From Sphingomonas glacialis (GTDB lineage: Bacteria > Pseudomonadota > Alphaproteobacteria > Sphingomonadales > Sphingomonadaceae), in NCBI RefSeq assembly GCF_014653575.1, contig NZ_BNAQ01000001.1, forward strand, positions 1-64,000: a stretch of DNA of 64,000 nt. The letters run 5' to 3'. Below are positions 17,666 through 26,053 of the stretch, one piece after another. Position 1 is the stretch's first letter. Each line of letters opens with the position of its first letter. The notes under the pieces are model-generated. The model was not told the DNA's origin. It was given only the letters and a program-made list of their open reading frames with translations, and ran no database searches. The translations under genes and the position numbers were made by a program.

Positions 17666-18669
17666 TGCCGATGCCGTCCACGATCAAGCGGGGCGTCAGC
17701 CTCTACAGTTTCCAGGAAGAGCTGTTCCTGCGCCAGATGACCGTCGAGGATGCGATCGCGTTCGCCGCTTCGATCGGCGCGACCGGGATCGAGGTGCTTC
17801 CCGAACAGAACATGCCGAGCTTCCCCAATGTCAGCGACGCCGAAGTCGCCTGGTGGAAGGACACCGTCGCCAAGCATGGTTGCGAGCTCAGCTGCTACGA
17901 CATGTTCCTCGACACCAAGATCCGCAAGGATCGCCCGATGACCGACGAGGAGCAGGTCGCCTCGATCCGCCGCGACCTGGAATTGTGCCATCGGCTCGGC
18001 ATCCGATCGATGCGGATTCTCGTGTTCGTGCGGCCCGAGATTCTCGAAAAGTGCGTGCCCTATGCCGAGGCGCTCGACGTCCATATGGGGGTCGAGGTCC
18101 ATGCGCCGTGGCACCTCGAACATGCCTGGATCCTGCGCACGATCGACACGGCCGACCGGCTCGGGACGAAGCATCTCGGTATCCTGCCCGACATGGGCAT
18201 CTTCATGAAGCATTACCCGCCGGTGTTCCGCGCGCGCTTCGAGCGGCAGGGCGCGCGGCCCGAGGTCGCGCAGTTCATCGTCGACAGCCATGAAGCCAAG
18301 ATCATGGCCGAATATACGATCTACGAGGTCGCGGTGAAGATGGGCGGCAACAAGGCCGAGGTGGCGATGGCCGAGACGCTGCGCCACGCGCCCTATGCCA
18401 ACCCCAAGCGGCTCGCCGAATATGCGCCCTACTTCCGGCACATCCAGGCGAAATTTTACGAAATGACGCCTGAGGCGACCGACCCGTCGATCTCGTATGA
18501 CGAGGTCATCCCGGTGCTCGCGGCCGCCGAGTGGAACGGCTATCTGTCGAGCGAATATGAAGGCAATCGCTGGATCCAGGACGTCGAGCCGGTCGACAGC
18601 CGCGAGCAGGTCCGCCGCCAGCACACGATGTTCGAGCGCCTGATCGGCGCGACCACGACCGCTTCCTGA
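17665..18669 (+). CDS. Sugar isomerase/epimerase-like TIM barrel; probable C-glycoside deglycosidase alpha subunit
   Basis: This is a 334-residue AP-endonuclease-2/xylose-isomerase-type TIM barrel. Likely divalent-metal ligands are Glu144 (GVEVH), Asp176 (LPDMGIF), His259 (RHIQAKF) and Glu297 (SSEYEG); His146 is a candidate base. The decisive evidence is the neighbour: the next gene encodes a DUF6379-type small protein, the beta subunit of known C-glycoside deglycosidases (CarB/CarC, DgpB/DgpC type). In those enzymes the metal-bound alpha subunit eliminates the aglycone from a 3-keto C-glycoside. Length fits the family. O-glycoside 3-keto elimination is an alternative activity. Confidence 0.8.
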   Translation: MPMPSTIKRGVSLYSFQEELFLRQMTVEDAIAFAASIGATGIEVLPEQNMPSFPNVSDAEVAWWKDTVAKHGCELSCYDMFLDTKIRKDRPMTDEEQVASIRRDLELCHRLGIRSMRILVFVRPEILEKCVPYAEALDVHMGVEVHAPWHLEHAWILRTIDTADRLGTKHLGILPDMGIFMKHYPPVFRARFERQGARPEVAQFIVDSHEAKIMAEYTIYEVAVKMGGNKAEVAMAETLRHAPYANPKRLAEYAPYFRHIQAKFYEMTPEATDPSISYDEVIPVLAAAEWNGYLSSEYEGNRWIQDVEPVDSREQVRRQHTMFERLIGATTTAS

Positions 18670-18682
18670 AGGGATTGCCCGC

Positions 18683-19066
18683 ATGTTCGACAAATATCTG
18701 ATCGTGGATGACAGCCTGCGCGCGACGGCGGACGGCTTCGCGTTCGACGCGCGGCTGGGCTATTATCGCGGGCTCGGGCTTTCGATGGTCGAGGATCTGG
18801 TCGTGACGATCGACGACGAACCAGTGGCCCGCGAGGCGATCCGCTTCGACGAGACCGGTGGTGGCGCGCCGCTGACGCTCGACGAGATGGAAACCAACTA
18901 TGACCGCCAGTGGAACTTCGGCGCGGTCGCGACCATCAGCGTGATCGCGTCCGAGCCGCTGGCACCAGGCGCGCACAGCCTGACGTTGAGCGAGAAGCTG
19001 AGGGTCTCGTATCTGCCGTTCCCTGCGATGAACAGCGACGCCAAGACGCTGGAAGTCGCGGCGTGA
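18683..19066 (+). CDS. DUF6379 protein; probable C-glycoside deglycosidase beta subunit
   Basis: This 127-residue all-beta protein begins MFDKYLIVDDSLR and contains GFAFDARLGYYRGLGLS and YDRQWNFGAVATI. Both agree with the small beta subunit domain found next to isomerase-like alpha subunits in C-glycoside deglycosidases. The subunit forms a beta-sandwich that completes the active-site cavity of the alpha subunit. It lies 13 bases after the alpha gene with GAAGGG upstream, and its stop overlaps the GH43 start (GTGA), so the three are translated together. Confidence 0.8.
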   Translation: MFDKYLIVDDSLRATADGFAFDARLGYYRGLGLSMVEDLVVTIDDEPVAREAIRFDETGGGAPLTLDEMETNYDRQWNFGAVATISVIASEPLAPGAHSLTLSEKLRVSYLPFPAMNSDAKTLEVAA

Positions 19067-20655
19067 GCGCGTCGCGCCGCGATGTGCTGGCGCTCGCGCT
19101 GGCGGGCGGCGCGGCGCTACCGGCGGTGGCAGCGCTGCCGCCTTCCGCTCGGCGCGGGGTCGAGGGGCAGCGCGCGCCCGATCTCGGCGATGGGCGCTAT
19201 CTCAATCCGATCCTGGCAGGGGATCGGCCCGACCCGTCGATCCTCAAGGACGGCGACGACTATTGGATGACGCATTCGTCGTTCGATGCGTCGCCCGGGC
19301 TGCTGATCTGGCATTCGCGCGATCTGGTGAACTGGACGCCGGTCGGGCCGGCGCTCGCCAAGCCGCTCGGCACGGTCTTCGCGGTCGACATCGTCAAGCA
19401 TGACGGGCGGTACTTCATCTACATCCCGTTCATGAAGGCGTCGTGGTCGGGGGCATTGCCGAGTTTCGCCAACATCTACGTCATCCATGCGCCGTCGATG
19501 CACGGGCCGTGGAGCGATCCGATCGATCTCGGCATCGGCGATTTGATCGATCCCGGCCATGCGGTCGATGACGACGGCCAGCGTTACTTGTTCCTGTCGG
19601 GCGTCAACCGCGTCCGGCTTGCGCCCGATGGGCTGTCGACCGTCGGCAAGGTCGAGAAGGTCTATGATGGCTGGCACTATCCCGATGCCTGGATCACCGA
19701 AGCCTATTCGCTCGAGGGACCAAAGCTCTTCCGGCGCGGGGGCTGGCATTATCTGGTCAGCGCGGTCGGCGGAACGGGCGGCCCGGCGACGGGGCACATG
19801 GTGATCGCCGCGCGCGCGCGGACGCTCGCCGGGCCGTGGGAGAATTGCCCGCACAACCCGATCGTGCGGACGCGCAGCGAGGCCGAACGCTGGTGGTCGC
19901 GCGGCCATGCGACCTGCGTCGAGGGTCCGGGCGGCCGCTGGCACATGGTCTATCACGGCTATGAAAACGGCTATCGCTCGCTCGGGCGGCAGACCTTGCT
20001 CGAGCCGATCGTGTGGGGTGACGATGGCTGGTTCCGCGCGACAGGTGGCGATCTCTCGCAACCGCTGCCGCGGCCCGGTGGCGTGGCGGGGCCGCACGGC
20101 ATTGCGGGCTCGGACGATTTCTCCAAGCCCGCGTTCGGAACGCGCTGGAGCTTCTACGGCGGGGGGCCGGACGAGCTTTCGCGAGCGCGGATCGAGCGCA
20201 ATACGCTGACGATCGCGGGGAAGGGCACTGGCCCGAACGATTGCGCACCGCTGACGCAAATCGTCGGCGACCATGCTTACGAAGTGACCGTCGAGTGCGA
20301 ACTCGATGGCGACGCGCAGGGCGGGCTGCTGCTGTTCTTCAACGACCGGCTGTTCCTCGGCATGGGGATCGATGGAAAGCGCATGATCACGTATCGGGGC
20401 GGCAAGGCGAGCTATTGGCCCGAGCCGGCACCCGCGGTGCGGCGCCTGCTCCTGCGGATCGTCAACGATCGGCAGATCGTGACCTTCTATTACAGCGTCG
20501 ACGGCAAGAGCTGGACGCGCCACGGCGTGCGCAGCGAAGTCTCGGGCTACAATGCCAACACGATCGACGATCTCGCGCAGCTTCGCCCGGCGCTCTTCGC
20601 GAGCGGGGCGGGCAGGGTCCACTTCCGCGATTTTCGATATCGCGCGATCGCCTGA
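19063..20655 (+). CDS. GH43-family glycosidase with Tat-type signal
   Basis: This 530-residue protein starts with GTG at 19063 inside a GTGA overlap. Its leader SRRDVLALALAGGAALPA is Tat-like, so it is probably periplasmic. Residues about 45-370 form a five-bladed GH43 propeller. The expected acids are Asp57 (RPDPS, general base), Asp163 (IDPG, pKa modulator) and Glu218 (SLEGP, general acid). A C-terminal beta-sandwich (about 385-530) resembles the accessory domain of beta-xylosidases and arabinofuranosidases. It would remove terminal arabinosyl or xylosyl groups from glycosides before deeper processing. Exact specificity is unknown. Confidence 0.87.
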   Translation: MSASRRDVLALALAGGAALPAVAALPPSARRGVEGQRAPDLGDGRYLNPILAGDRPDPSILKDGDDYWMTHSSFDASPGLLIWHSRDLVNWTPVGPALAKPLGTVFAVDIVKHDGRYFIYIPFMKASWSGALPSFANIYVIHAPSMHGPWSDPIDLGIGDLIDPGHAVDDDGQRYLFLSGVNRVRLAPDGLSTVGKVEKVYDGWHYPDAWITEAYSLEGPKLFRRGGWHYLVSAVGGTGGPATGHMVIAARARTLAGPWENCPHNPIVRTRSEAERWWSRGHATCVEGPGGRWHMVYHGYENGYRSLGRQTLLEPIVWGDDGWFRATGGDLSQPLPRPGGVAGPHGIAGSDDFSKPAFGTRWSFYGGGPDELSRARIERNTLTIAGKGTGPNDCAPLTQIVGDHAYEVTVECELDGDAQGGLLLFFNDRLFLGMGIDGKRMITYRGGKASYWPEPAPAVRRLLLRIVNDRQIVTFYYSVDGKSWTRHGVRSEVSGYNANTIDDLAQLRPALFASGAGRVHFRDFRYRAIA

Positions 20656-20684
20656 CCGGAACGCGCGGGAGCGTTCCGGTCAGG
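20647..20684. terminator. Perfect 16-bp hairpin between convergent genes
   Basis: CGCCTGACCGGAACGC is followed after six bases by its exact reverse complement. The hairpin covers the stop region of the GH43 gene and lies 7 bases from the stop of the convergent Rieske gene. It lacks a T-run, but its position and strength suggest a bidirectional transcription barrier. Confidence 0.6.
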
Positions 20685-20690
20685 CGCTGA

Positions 20691-21713
20691 TCAGGCGGCT
20701 ACCTCGATCGGGGCTGGTGCCTCCGAGCGGCGCAGCTGCATCAGGCGGCGCCGCGCGCGGATCGCCGCGGCGTCGACCGACAGGATGACCGGGCGCTCGG
20801 CCCAGAAATCGCGGCCGAGCATGGCTTGCTGGATCGCCTCGAGCATCGGGCCATCTTCCGCGTCGAACACCTGCTTGGCCATCGCTTCGGATGCCTCCCC
20901 GGGCTCGCGGGTGAAGAAGTAATGCGAGCTCGTCGCGGTTTCTGGCGTGATGATATGCGGATTGGCCATCGCCGGCACGACCATCGCCTGCCGTTCGCTG
21001 CCGGCGTGCGCGACGCCGATGAACAGCGCCATCGACGCAGGCGCGTGCCAGCGCATCTCGAGCCATTGGTCGACGCGGCCGCCGTCGGGCACCAGCGCGG
21101 TGGCGAAGGGCCGCGGCGGGGTGTCGGGCATCCGCCAGTTCGACCAGATCGCGCCGCTGTCGTCCTGCGTCGCGCTATGCTCGCCGTTGAACAGCGCGCC
21201 GTTGGTGGCAAAGGTCTCGATATGGAGGAACTCGGCATGGCTGAGGTCCATCAGATTGTCGGTGATGAACTCGTAATTCGCGCGCATGTGCGTGCGGCCG
21301 CGGACGATCGGCGGACCGGCGTCGATGAACGAGAAATCGGGGATCAGCGCAGGATCCGCCGCTTCGGCGTCGCCCGGCCAGACCCAGACCGCGCCCCAGC
21401 GCGCTTCGGCAGGCCATGACGAGACCTGGGTGTTAGGCGGGATCAGGTCGGAAAAGGGGTTGCGCACGCAGCCCCCGTCGGCGCCGAATTCGAGGCCGTG
21501 ATAGCCGCAGACGATCCGGTCGCCATCGCGTTTGCCACGGCTCAGCGGGGCGAAGCGATGCGGACACCGATCGGCAAGCGCGGCGTAGCTACCGTCGGCG
21601 AGTCGATAGAGCAGGCGCGGCTCGTCGAGCAGGGTACGGGGCAGCATGCCGCCTTCGGGAACTTCGTCCTCCCACGCGGCGACATACCACAGGTTGCGCA
21701 CATACGGTTCCAT
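20691..21713 (-). CDS. Rieske aromatic oxygenase (VanA-like, ring-hydroxylating/demethylating)
   Basis: This 340-residue oxygenase component has the Rieske [2Fe-2S] ligands C50-x-H52 and C69-x2-H72 (CPH, CGYH). The mononuclear-iron facial triad includes Asp156, His159 and His164 (MDLSHAEFLH). It resembles vanillate O-demethylase oxygenases. The start at 21713 is chosen because AAGGA lies six bases upstream; ATGs at 21719 and 21734 are less well placed. No ferredoxin or reductase gene is adjacent, so electrons must come from a partner encoded elsewhere. Its place in the glycoside locus suggests O-demethylation or hydroxylation of the released aromatic aglycone. Confidence 0.88.
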   Translation of the reverse strand: MEPYVRNLWYVAAWEDEVPEGGMLPRTLLDEPRLLYRLADGSYAALADRCPHRFAPLSRGKRDGDRIVCGYHGLEFGADGGCVRNPFSDLIPPNTQVSSWPAEARWGAVWVWPGDAEAADPALIPDFSFIDAGPPIVRGRTHMRANYEFITDNLMDLSHAEFLHIETFATNGALFNGEHSATQDDSGAIWSNWRMPDTPPRPFATALVPDGGRVDQWLEMRWHAPASMALFIGVAHAGSERQAMVVPAMANPHIITPETATSSHYFFTREPGEASEAMAKQVFDAEDGPMLEAIQQAMLGRDFWAERPVILSVDAAAIRARRRLMQLRRSEAPAPIEVAA

Positions 21714-21741
21714 CGGCATTCCTTTCCTAGTCATGATTATA

Positions 21742-21760
21742 AAGAAACCAGATGGTTCTT
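21742..21760. promoter_or_regulatory. Imperfect palindrome, likely operator of the second TetR regulator
   Basis: AAGAAACC, four bases, GGTTCTT forms an imperfect inverted repeat between the divergent Rieske and TetR genes. It lies 29 bases upstream of the Rieske ATG and just ahead of the likely TetR start. It is a plausible autoregulatory operator and differs in detail from the AGAAC-N4-GTTCT sites. Confidence 0.45.
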
Positions 21761-21777
21761 ATAGCGCGTCCGGTGGC

Positions 21778-22395
21778 GTGCGCAAACCCCCTGTGAGCCG
21801 AGATCCGGAGACGGTGACGGCGCGCATTCTCGATGCAGCCGAGGCCGAGTTCATGGCGTCGGGGTATGAAGCGGCGAGCACCAATCGGATGGTCGCTGCA
21901 TTCGGTGGGTCGAAGGCGACACTGTTCCGCTACTTCCCGACCAAGCAGGCGCTGCTCGAAGCGGTGATCCGCCGCATCACCGCGCGCGGGCAAGCGCGGG
22001 TTAGCGGCGTCGTCGGGCAGGAGCATGATCCCTCTGCCTGGCTGACGACGTTTGTCACACAGGTGTTGAGCTGGATTCTCGGGGACGATGCGCTGTTTCT
22101 CGGCCGGCTCGGCATTGCCGAAGGGCATAAGCTGCCGACGCTGAGCGGCGTCTTCCATGCAACGGCGGGCGCGCCGCTGCAGCGGCAACTCGCGGAGCAT
22201 CTCGAGCGATGGACGCGTGATGGCAGTCTCGCGTGCGACGATCCCGCCGCCGATGCGCAGCGATTGTTCGACCTCGCGATCGCGGGGGCGGTCAGCCGCG
22301 CGCTGTATGGCGCCGAGCGTCTCGCGGGAGCGGCGCTCGCCGACCACGCGGCGGCGAGCGTTGCGCTGTTCCTGCAGGGCCGCGCGCCGCGCTAA
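21778..22395 (+). CDS. TetR-family transcriptional regulator
   Basis: This regulator of about 205 residues has an N-terminal helix-turn-helix (STNRMVAAFGGSKATLFRYF, about residues 35-54) and a C-terminal all-helical ligand domain with a TetR_C-type pattern. The frame is open upstream to an ATG at 21734, but that start would place the operator palindrome inside the coding sequence, so the GTG at 21778 is preferred. It is divergent from the Rieske gene and most simply represses it, with an aromatic compound as inducer. It converges on the GH1 gene. Confidence 0.85.
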   Translation: MRKPPVSRDPETVTARILDAAEAEFMASGYEAASTNRMVAAFGGSKATLFRYFPTKQALLEAVIRRITARGQARVSGVVGQEHDPSAWLTTFVTQVLSWILGDDALFLGRLGIAEGHKLPTLSGVFHATAGAPLQRQLAEHLERWTRDGSLACDDPAADAQRLFDLAIAGAVSRALYGAERLAGAALADHAAASVALFLQGRAPR

Positions 22396-22403
22396 CGGCG
22401 CGC
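22382..22403. terminator. GC-rich hairpin at convergent TetR/GH1 ends
   Basis: GCGCGCCG and its exact complement CGGCGCGC flank a six-base loop that includes the TetR stop codon. The hairpin lies between two convergent genes only 13 bases apart. There is no T-run, so intrinsic termination is uncertain. Confidence 0.4.
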
Positions 22404-22408
22404 GAGTC

Positions 22409-23719
22409 TCAGAGCGCGTTGCGCCGTGCGATCGCGCCGAGCACGGCGGCGCTCGGCTTGGCGGTGCGGCGGAACGTGACGCGGTCGAGGCTGTGCAGCC
22501 CGAACTTGGGCGTGTAGCCGAACACCCATTCGAAATTGTCGATCAGCGACCAGTGCATATAGCCCTTCACCGGCACGCCCTCGTCGATCGCCTTCTTGAG
22601 CTCGGCGAGCGCCGCGGGGATCAGCGCCACGCGCCATCGATCGTCGGTCGCGTTGATGCCGTGTTCGGTGACGATCACCGGCACGCCGCTTACGGAATGC
22701 GCATAGCGCACCGCATTGGCGAGCGAGGCGGGGTAGATTTCCTCGCCCGCATCGTTGACCGGCGCTCCGCGTGGCACGGGCAGCTTGCCCGAGGAATCCC
22801 ACAGCGTCCGCGTGTAATTCTGGACCCCGACGAAATCGTCGGCGCGCGCCGCGTCGAGCCACGCGGCGTAGAAGCGCGCGCGCTTGGCGTCGCGCACGCT
22901 GTTCTTGCCGACCGGCTGGTCGTCGATGATCGCAAGGCTGACGCCGACCGGCAGATCGGGCCGGACCGCCTTGATCGCCGCGCGCCCGAGCCGGTGCGCC
23001 GCCAGCAGGTGCTTCTGCGTGAGCTGCGGATCGGCGACGTAGAGCGCACTGCCCGCAGAATAGAGCGGGACGCCGCTCGCACGCGCCGCGGCGGCCGCCA
23101 TCGCCTTGTCGGTTTCCATCAGCCGTTCACCCACGCCTGCCGGGAGGAGCTCGCTGAGCAGCCCGTTGAGGTTGGGCTCGTTGAGCGTGGTCGCATAGCC
23201 GATGCCGTGCGCGAGGTGCCGCGCGGCGCGGTCGCAGAAGCGCGCGAACAGCGCCGGGCCTTCGGGGTTGGTCCAGCCGCCGGCTTCGGCGAACCAGCGC
23301 GGGGTGGTGAAATGGTTGAAGGTGACGAACGGCGTCAGCCCGCGCGTGCGGCAACCGTCGATCATCGCGGCATAATGATCGAGCATCGCTTGCGAGAATT
23401 GCCCGCGCGCCGGCTCGATCCGCGCCCATTCGAGGCTGAAGCGATAGGCGTTGAGCCCCATCGCGCGGACCAGATCGAGATCGGTCGGCCACAATTCGAA
23501 GCTGTTGGCGGCATCGCCCGACGGCTCGGCGAACGCAGTCGGCTTCGCATGCTCGAGCGGCCAGAGGTCGCTGTTGATGTTGTTGCCCTCAACCTGATAC
23601 GCCGCGGTGGACGCGCCCCACAGGAAGCCCTTGGGGAAGCTCGGGCTGGCTTGCCGGCCGAACGCCGGCGCGGCGAGCGACGCGGCTGTCGCCGCCAGCA
23701 GGGTACGACGGTCGATCAT
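22409..23719 (-). CDS. GH1 beta-glucosidase with Tat-type signal
   Basis: This 436-residue GH1 enzyme has acid/base Glu181 in TLNEPN and nucleophile Glu352 in VTEHG, and the substrate-binding FLWGASTAAYQVEG near residue 32. The leader MIDRRTLLAATAASLAAPAFG carries a twin arginine, suggesting Tat export to the periplasm. It would hydrolyse beta-glucosides or related aryl beta-glycosides. It is the last gene of a five-gene operon (Gfo/Idh, isomerase-like, small subunit, GMC, GH1), 28 bases after the GMC stop. Confidence 0.9.
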   Translation of the reverse strand: MIDRRTLLAATAASLAAPAFGRQASPSFPKGFLWGASTAAYQVEGNNINSDLWPLEHAKPTAFAEPSGDAANSFELWPTDLDLVRAMGLNAYRFSLEWARIEPARGQFSQAMLDHYAAMIDGCRTRGLTPFVTFNHFTTPRWFAEAGGWTNPEGPALFARFCDRAARHLAHGIGYATTLNEPNLNGLLSELLPAGVGERLMETDKAMAAAAARASGVPLYSAGSALYVADPQLTQKHLLAAHRLGRAAIKAVRPDLPVGVSLAIIDDQPVGKNSVRDAKRARFYAAWLDAARADDFVGVQNYTRTLWDSSGKLPVPRGAPVNDAGEEIYPASLANAVRYAHSVSGVPVIVTEHGINATDDRWRVALIPAALAELKKAIDEGVPVKGYMHWSLIDNFEWVFGYTPKFGLHSLDRVTFRRTAKPSAAVLGAIARRNAL

Positions 23720-23747
23720 GCTCTCTCTCCGGAAAAGGTTTGGTGCG

Positions 23748-25436
23748 TCACAGCGTGCCCGAGCGTAGCATCGACACGGCAGCGTCGCAGGCGCGCGCGG
23801 TAAGCGCGAGATAGGTGAGCGACGGATTCTGCGACGCCGAGGAACTCATCTGCGCGCCGTCGGTGACGAACAGATTGGCGACGTCATGCGCCCGACTCCA
23901 TTTGTCGAGCACCGAAGTGGTCGGATCGAGCCCCATGCGCGCACCACCCATTTCGTGGATCGCGGAGCCGCCGGGCCCAGGCTGGTCCATCCCCATCACC
24001 ACCTGGCCGCCGACCGCACCGAGCATCGCCGCCGCCTCGGCCTTGGCGTCGGCGAGCGCGGCATGCTCCTCCTTGCCGTGCGCGAAAGCGATGTTGAGCG
24101 CGGGCGCACCGTTCGCGTCGATCTTTGCCGGATCGAGCGTCAGCCGGTTGCTCGCGCGTGGCATCGACTCGGCGAAGGTGACGAGGATCATCTTCCAGTC
24201 GCCCGGCGTGCGCAGGTGCGTCTTGAAGCCGTGGCCGATCCCCGCCTGGCGCTTGCCCTGCGTCCACGTGCTCTGCAGCGCGCCGCCCTGGAACGAATAG
24301 CCGCGCGTGAAACCGTTGCCGTCGAGCGTCTCGAGGTTGCGGAAGCGCGGGATGACGATGCCGGTCGGGCGATTGCCGAAGGTGGTATGCTGCTCGAACC
24401 CCGGCATGATCGCGATCGCCGACAGCGTCGTCGCGTGGTCCATGATGTGCGTGCCGAGCACGCCGCTCGAATTGGCGAGGCCGTTGGGCATCGCTTCCGA
24501 GTGCGAGCGCAGCAGGATGTGGTTGGTGTTGAACGCACCGGCGTTGAGGAAGACGAGCCGTGCGGTGGCGCGGTGGCGTTCCTTCTTGGCGGTGTCGAGG
24601 AAACGCACGCCGGTCGCGCGGCGCGTGACCGGATCGTAATCGACGCCCTCGACGACGCTGTCGGTGACGACGGTCAGCAATCCGGTCTTCATCGCGGCGG
24701 GAAGCGAGGCGCTCTGCGTCGAGAAATAGGCGCCGTAGGAGCAGCCCCGCGCACAGATGCTGCGATACTGGCACGCGCTGCGCCCGTCCTTCTCCTGCGT
24801 CAGATTGGCGGTGCGGCCGATCGTCAGCCGCCGTCCGGGCCAGCGCGCGCTGATCCCCTCGCGGACGTGCTGTTCGACCACGTTGAGCGGCATCGGCGGC
24901 TGGAAATGCCCGTCGGGGAGCTGCGGCATTCCCTCGGCCGCGCCCGACACGCCGACGAAATCCTCGACCCGGTCATACCAGGGCGCGAGCTCGGCATAGC
25001 GGATCGGCCAGTCGGTGCCGTTCCCGTCACGCTTGTTGGCGCCGAAATCGTAATCCGACCAGCGATAGCATTGCCGCCCCCAGGTCAGCGAGCGGCCGCC
25101 GAGATTGTACGAGCGGAACCAGGTGAATTCGCCGCCGGCGGGCGTGGTATACGGGTTCTCGTCGTCGCGGCAGAAATGGTCCTGCGTGAATTCGGTGAAG
25201 TGGCGGTTCTTCGACTGGACGGGATAGACCGACGCATATTGCTCGGCATCGCCGAGCCCGCGGAACGGCAGGTCCCACGGCGCGAGCGTCTCGGTCTTGT
25301 AGCCCGTGCCATGCTCGATCTTGGGCCCGCGTTCGATCATCAGGACCTTGAGGCCCTTCTCGGTCAGTTCCTTGGCGGCGAACCCGCCGGTGATGCCCGA
25401 GCCCACCACGATCGCGTCGAAATTCACCGTCATCAT
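23748..25436 (-). CDS. GMC oxidoreductase, probable glycoside/glucose 3-dehydrogenase large subunit
   Basis: This 562-residue FAD enzyme has the N-terminal GSGITG motif (residues 12-17) and the GMC active-site pair His494 (HEMGGARMG) and Asn537 (ASQNPSLTY). A cysteine-rich stretch CQYRSICARGCSYG near residue 225 recalls membrane-bound sugar dehydrogenases. The family includes the 3-keto-forming glucoside 3-dehydrogenase and FAD-dependent C-glycoside 3-oxidases. The upstream gene encodes the gluconate-2-dehydrogenase-subunit-3-type partner, and the two overlap (ATGA). It has no signal peptide of its own and could be carried through Tat by that partner. No cytochrome c subunit is encoded nearby. 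Confidence 0.85.
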   Translation of the reverse strand: MMTVNFDAIVVGSGITGGFAAKELTEKGLKVLMIERGPKIEHGTGYKTETLAPWDLPFRGLGDAEQYASVYPVQSKNRHFTEFTQDHFCRDDENPYTTPAGGEFTWFRSYNLGGRSLTWGRQCYRWSDYDFGANKRDGNGTDWPIRYAELAPWYDRVEDFVGVSGAAEGMPQLPDGHFQPPMPLNVVEQHVREGISARWPGRRLTIGRTANLTQEKDGRSACQYRSICARGCSYGAYFSTQSASLPAAMKTGLLTVVTDSVVEGVDYDPVTRRATGVRFLDTAKKERHRATARLVFLNAGAFNTNHILLRSHSEAMPNGLANSSGVLGTHIMDHATTLSAIAIMPGFEQHTTFGNRPTGIVIPRFRNLETLDGNGFTRGYSFQGGALQSTWTQGKRQAGIGHGFKTHLRTPGDWKMILVTFAESMPRASNRLTLDPAKIDANGAPALNIAFAHGKEEHAALADAKAEAAAMLGAVGGQVVMGMDQPGPGGSAIHEMGGARMGLDPTTSVLDKWSRAHDVANLFVTDGAQMSSSASQNPSLTYLALTARACDAAVSMLRSGTL

Positions 25437-26053
25437 CCAAACTCCACCGCGGTCCAGTCACTCGAATACGCATGCATGCCGGGACGGAGCGGCAGATCGG
25501 GGTCGAAGCGACCCGGCACCAATTCGTAGGTGAGTTCCTTCGCGCCACCGGGCTGCGAGGTGTAATAGCCGGTCAGCAGCAGCCCCTTGATCTTGGGCCA
25601 CGGGCCGGTCGACTGGTGGTTGGCGAAGGCGGCGCCGTCGAGCGTGTCGAGCGCGGCCTGCTGGCGCGCGAGCGGGGCGGCGAGGAAATCGCCATGCGCC
25701 TTGCGGTCGAGTTCTTCCTCGAGCCAGGTCAGGTGATCGAGCGAACCGTCGGGCCGGCGATACCGCGCGGTCGCGCCCTGGATCGCGGCGCCGCCGTCGG
25801 GTGTGCGCGTCCCGTCAAGGCCCGCGGCGAGCGCGAGCAGCAGAAAGGCGTCGGCGCCGACATCGGCGCCGCCGGGCGTATCGGTGCGCGGGATCAGGAT
25901 TTGCGCGACCTGCTGCGCGATCAGCTTTTGCCGGTCGCTCGGTTCGTCGTCGGTCGGCGCGCGCATCGCGCGCAGCACCGCGATCGGCACTGCAATCACA
26001 CCGAGCGCGAGCGCGCCCGCACCGATCATCTCGCGGCGGTCGAAGCTGGTCAT
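25433..26053 (-). CDS. Gluconate 2-dehydrogenase subunit 3-family protein (Tat-exported small subunit)
   Basis: This is a 206-residue protein of the gamma/subunit-3 family that partners GMC sugar dehydrogenases. The leader SFDRREMIGAGALALGVIAVP is a twin-arginine signal. The body has the family segments ILIPRTDTPGGADVGADAF and LKGLLLTGYYTSQPGGAKEL. In characterised complexes this subunit exports and stabilises the FAD subunit. It overlaps the upstream isomerase-like gene and the downstream GMC gene by 4 bases each, so the three are translationally coupled. Confidence 0.87.
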   Translation of the reverse strand: MTSFDRREMIGAGALALGVIAVPIAVLRAMRAPTDDEPSDRQKLIAQQVAQILIPRTDTPGGADVGADAFLLLALAAGLDGTRTPDGGAAIQGATARYRRPDGSLDHLTWLEEELDRKAHGDFLAAPLARQQAALDTLDGAAFANHQSTGPWPKIKGLLLTGYYTSQPGGAKELTYELVPGRFDPDLPLRPGMHAYSSDWTAVEFG

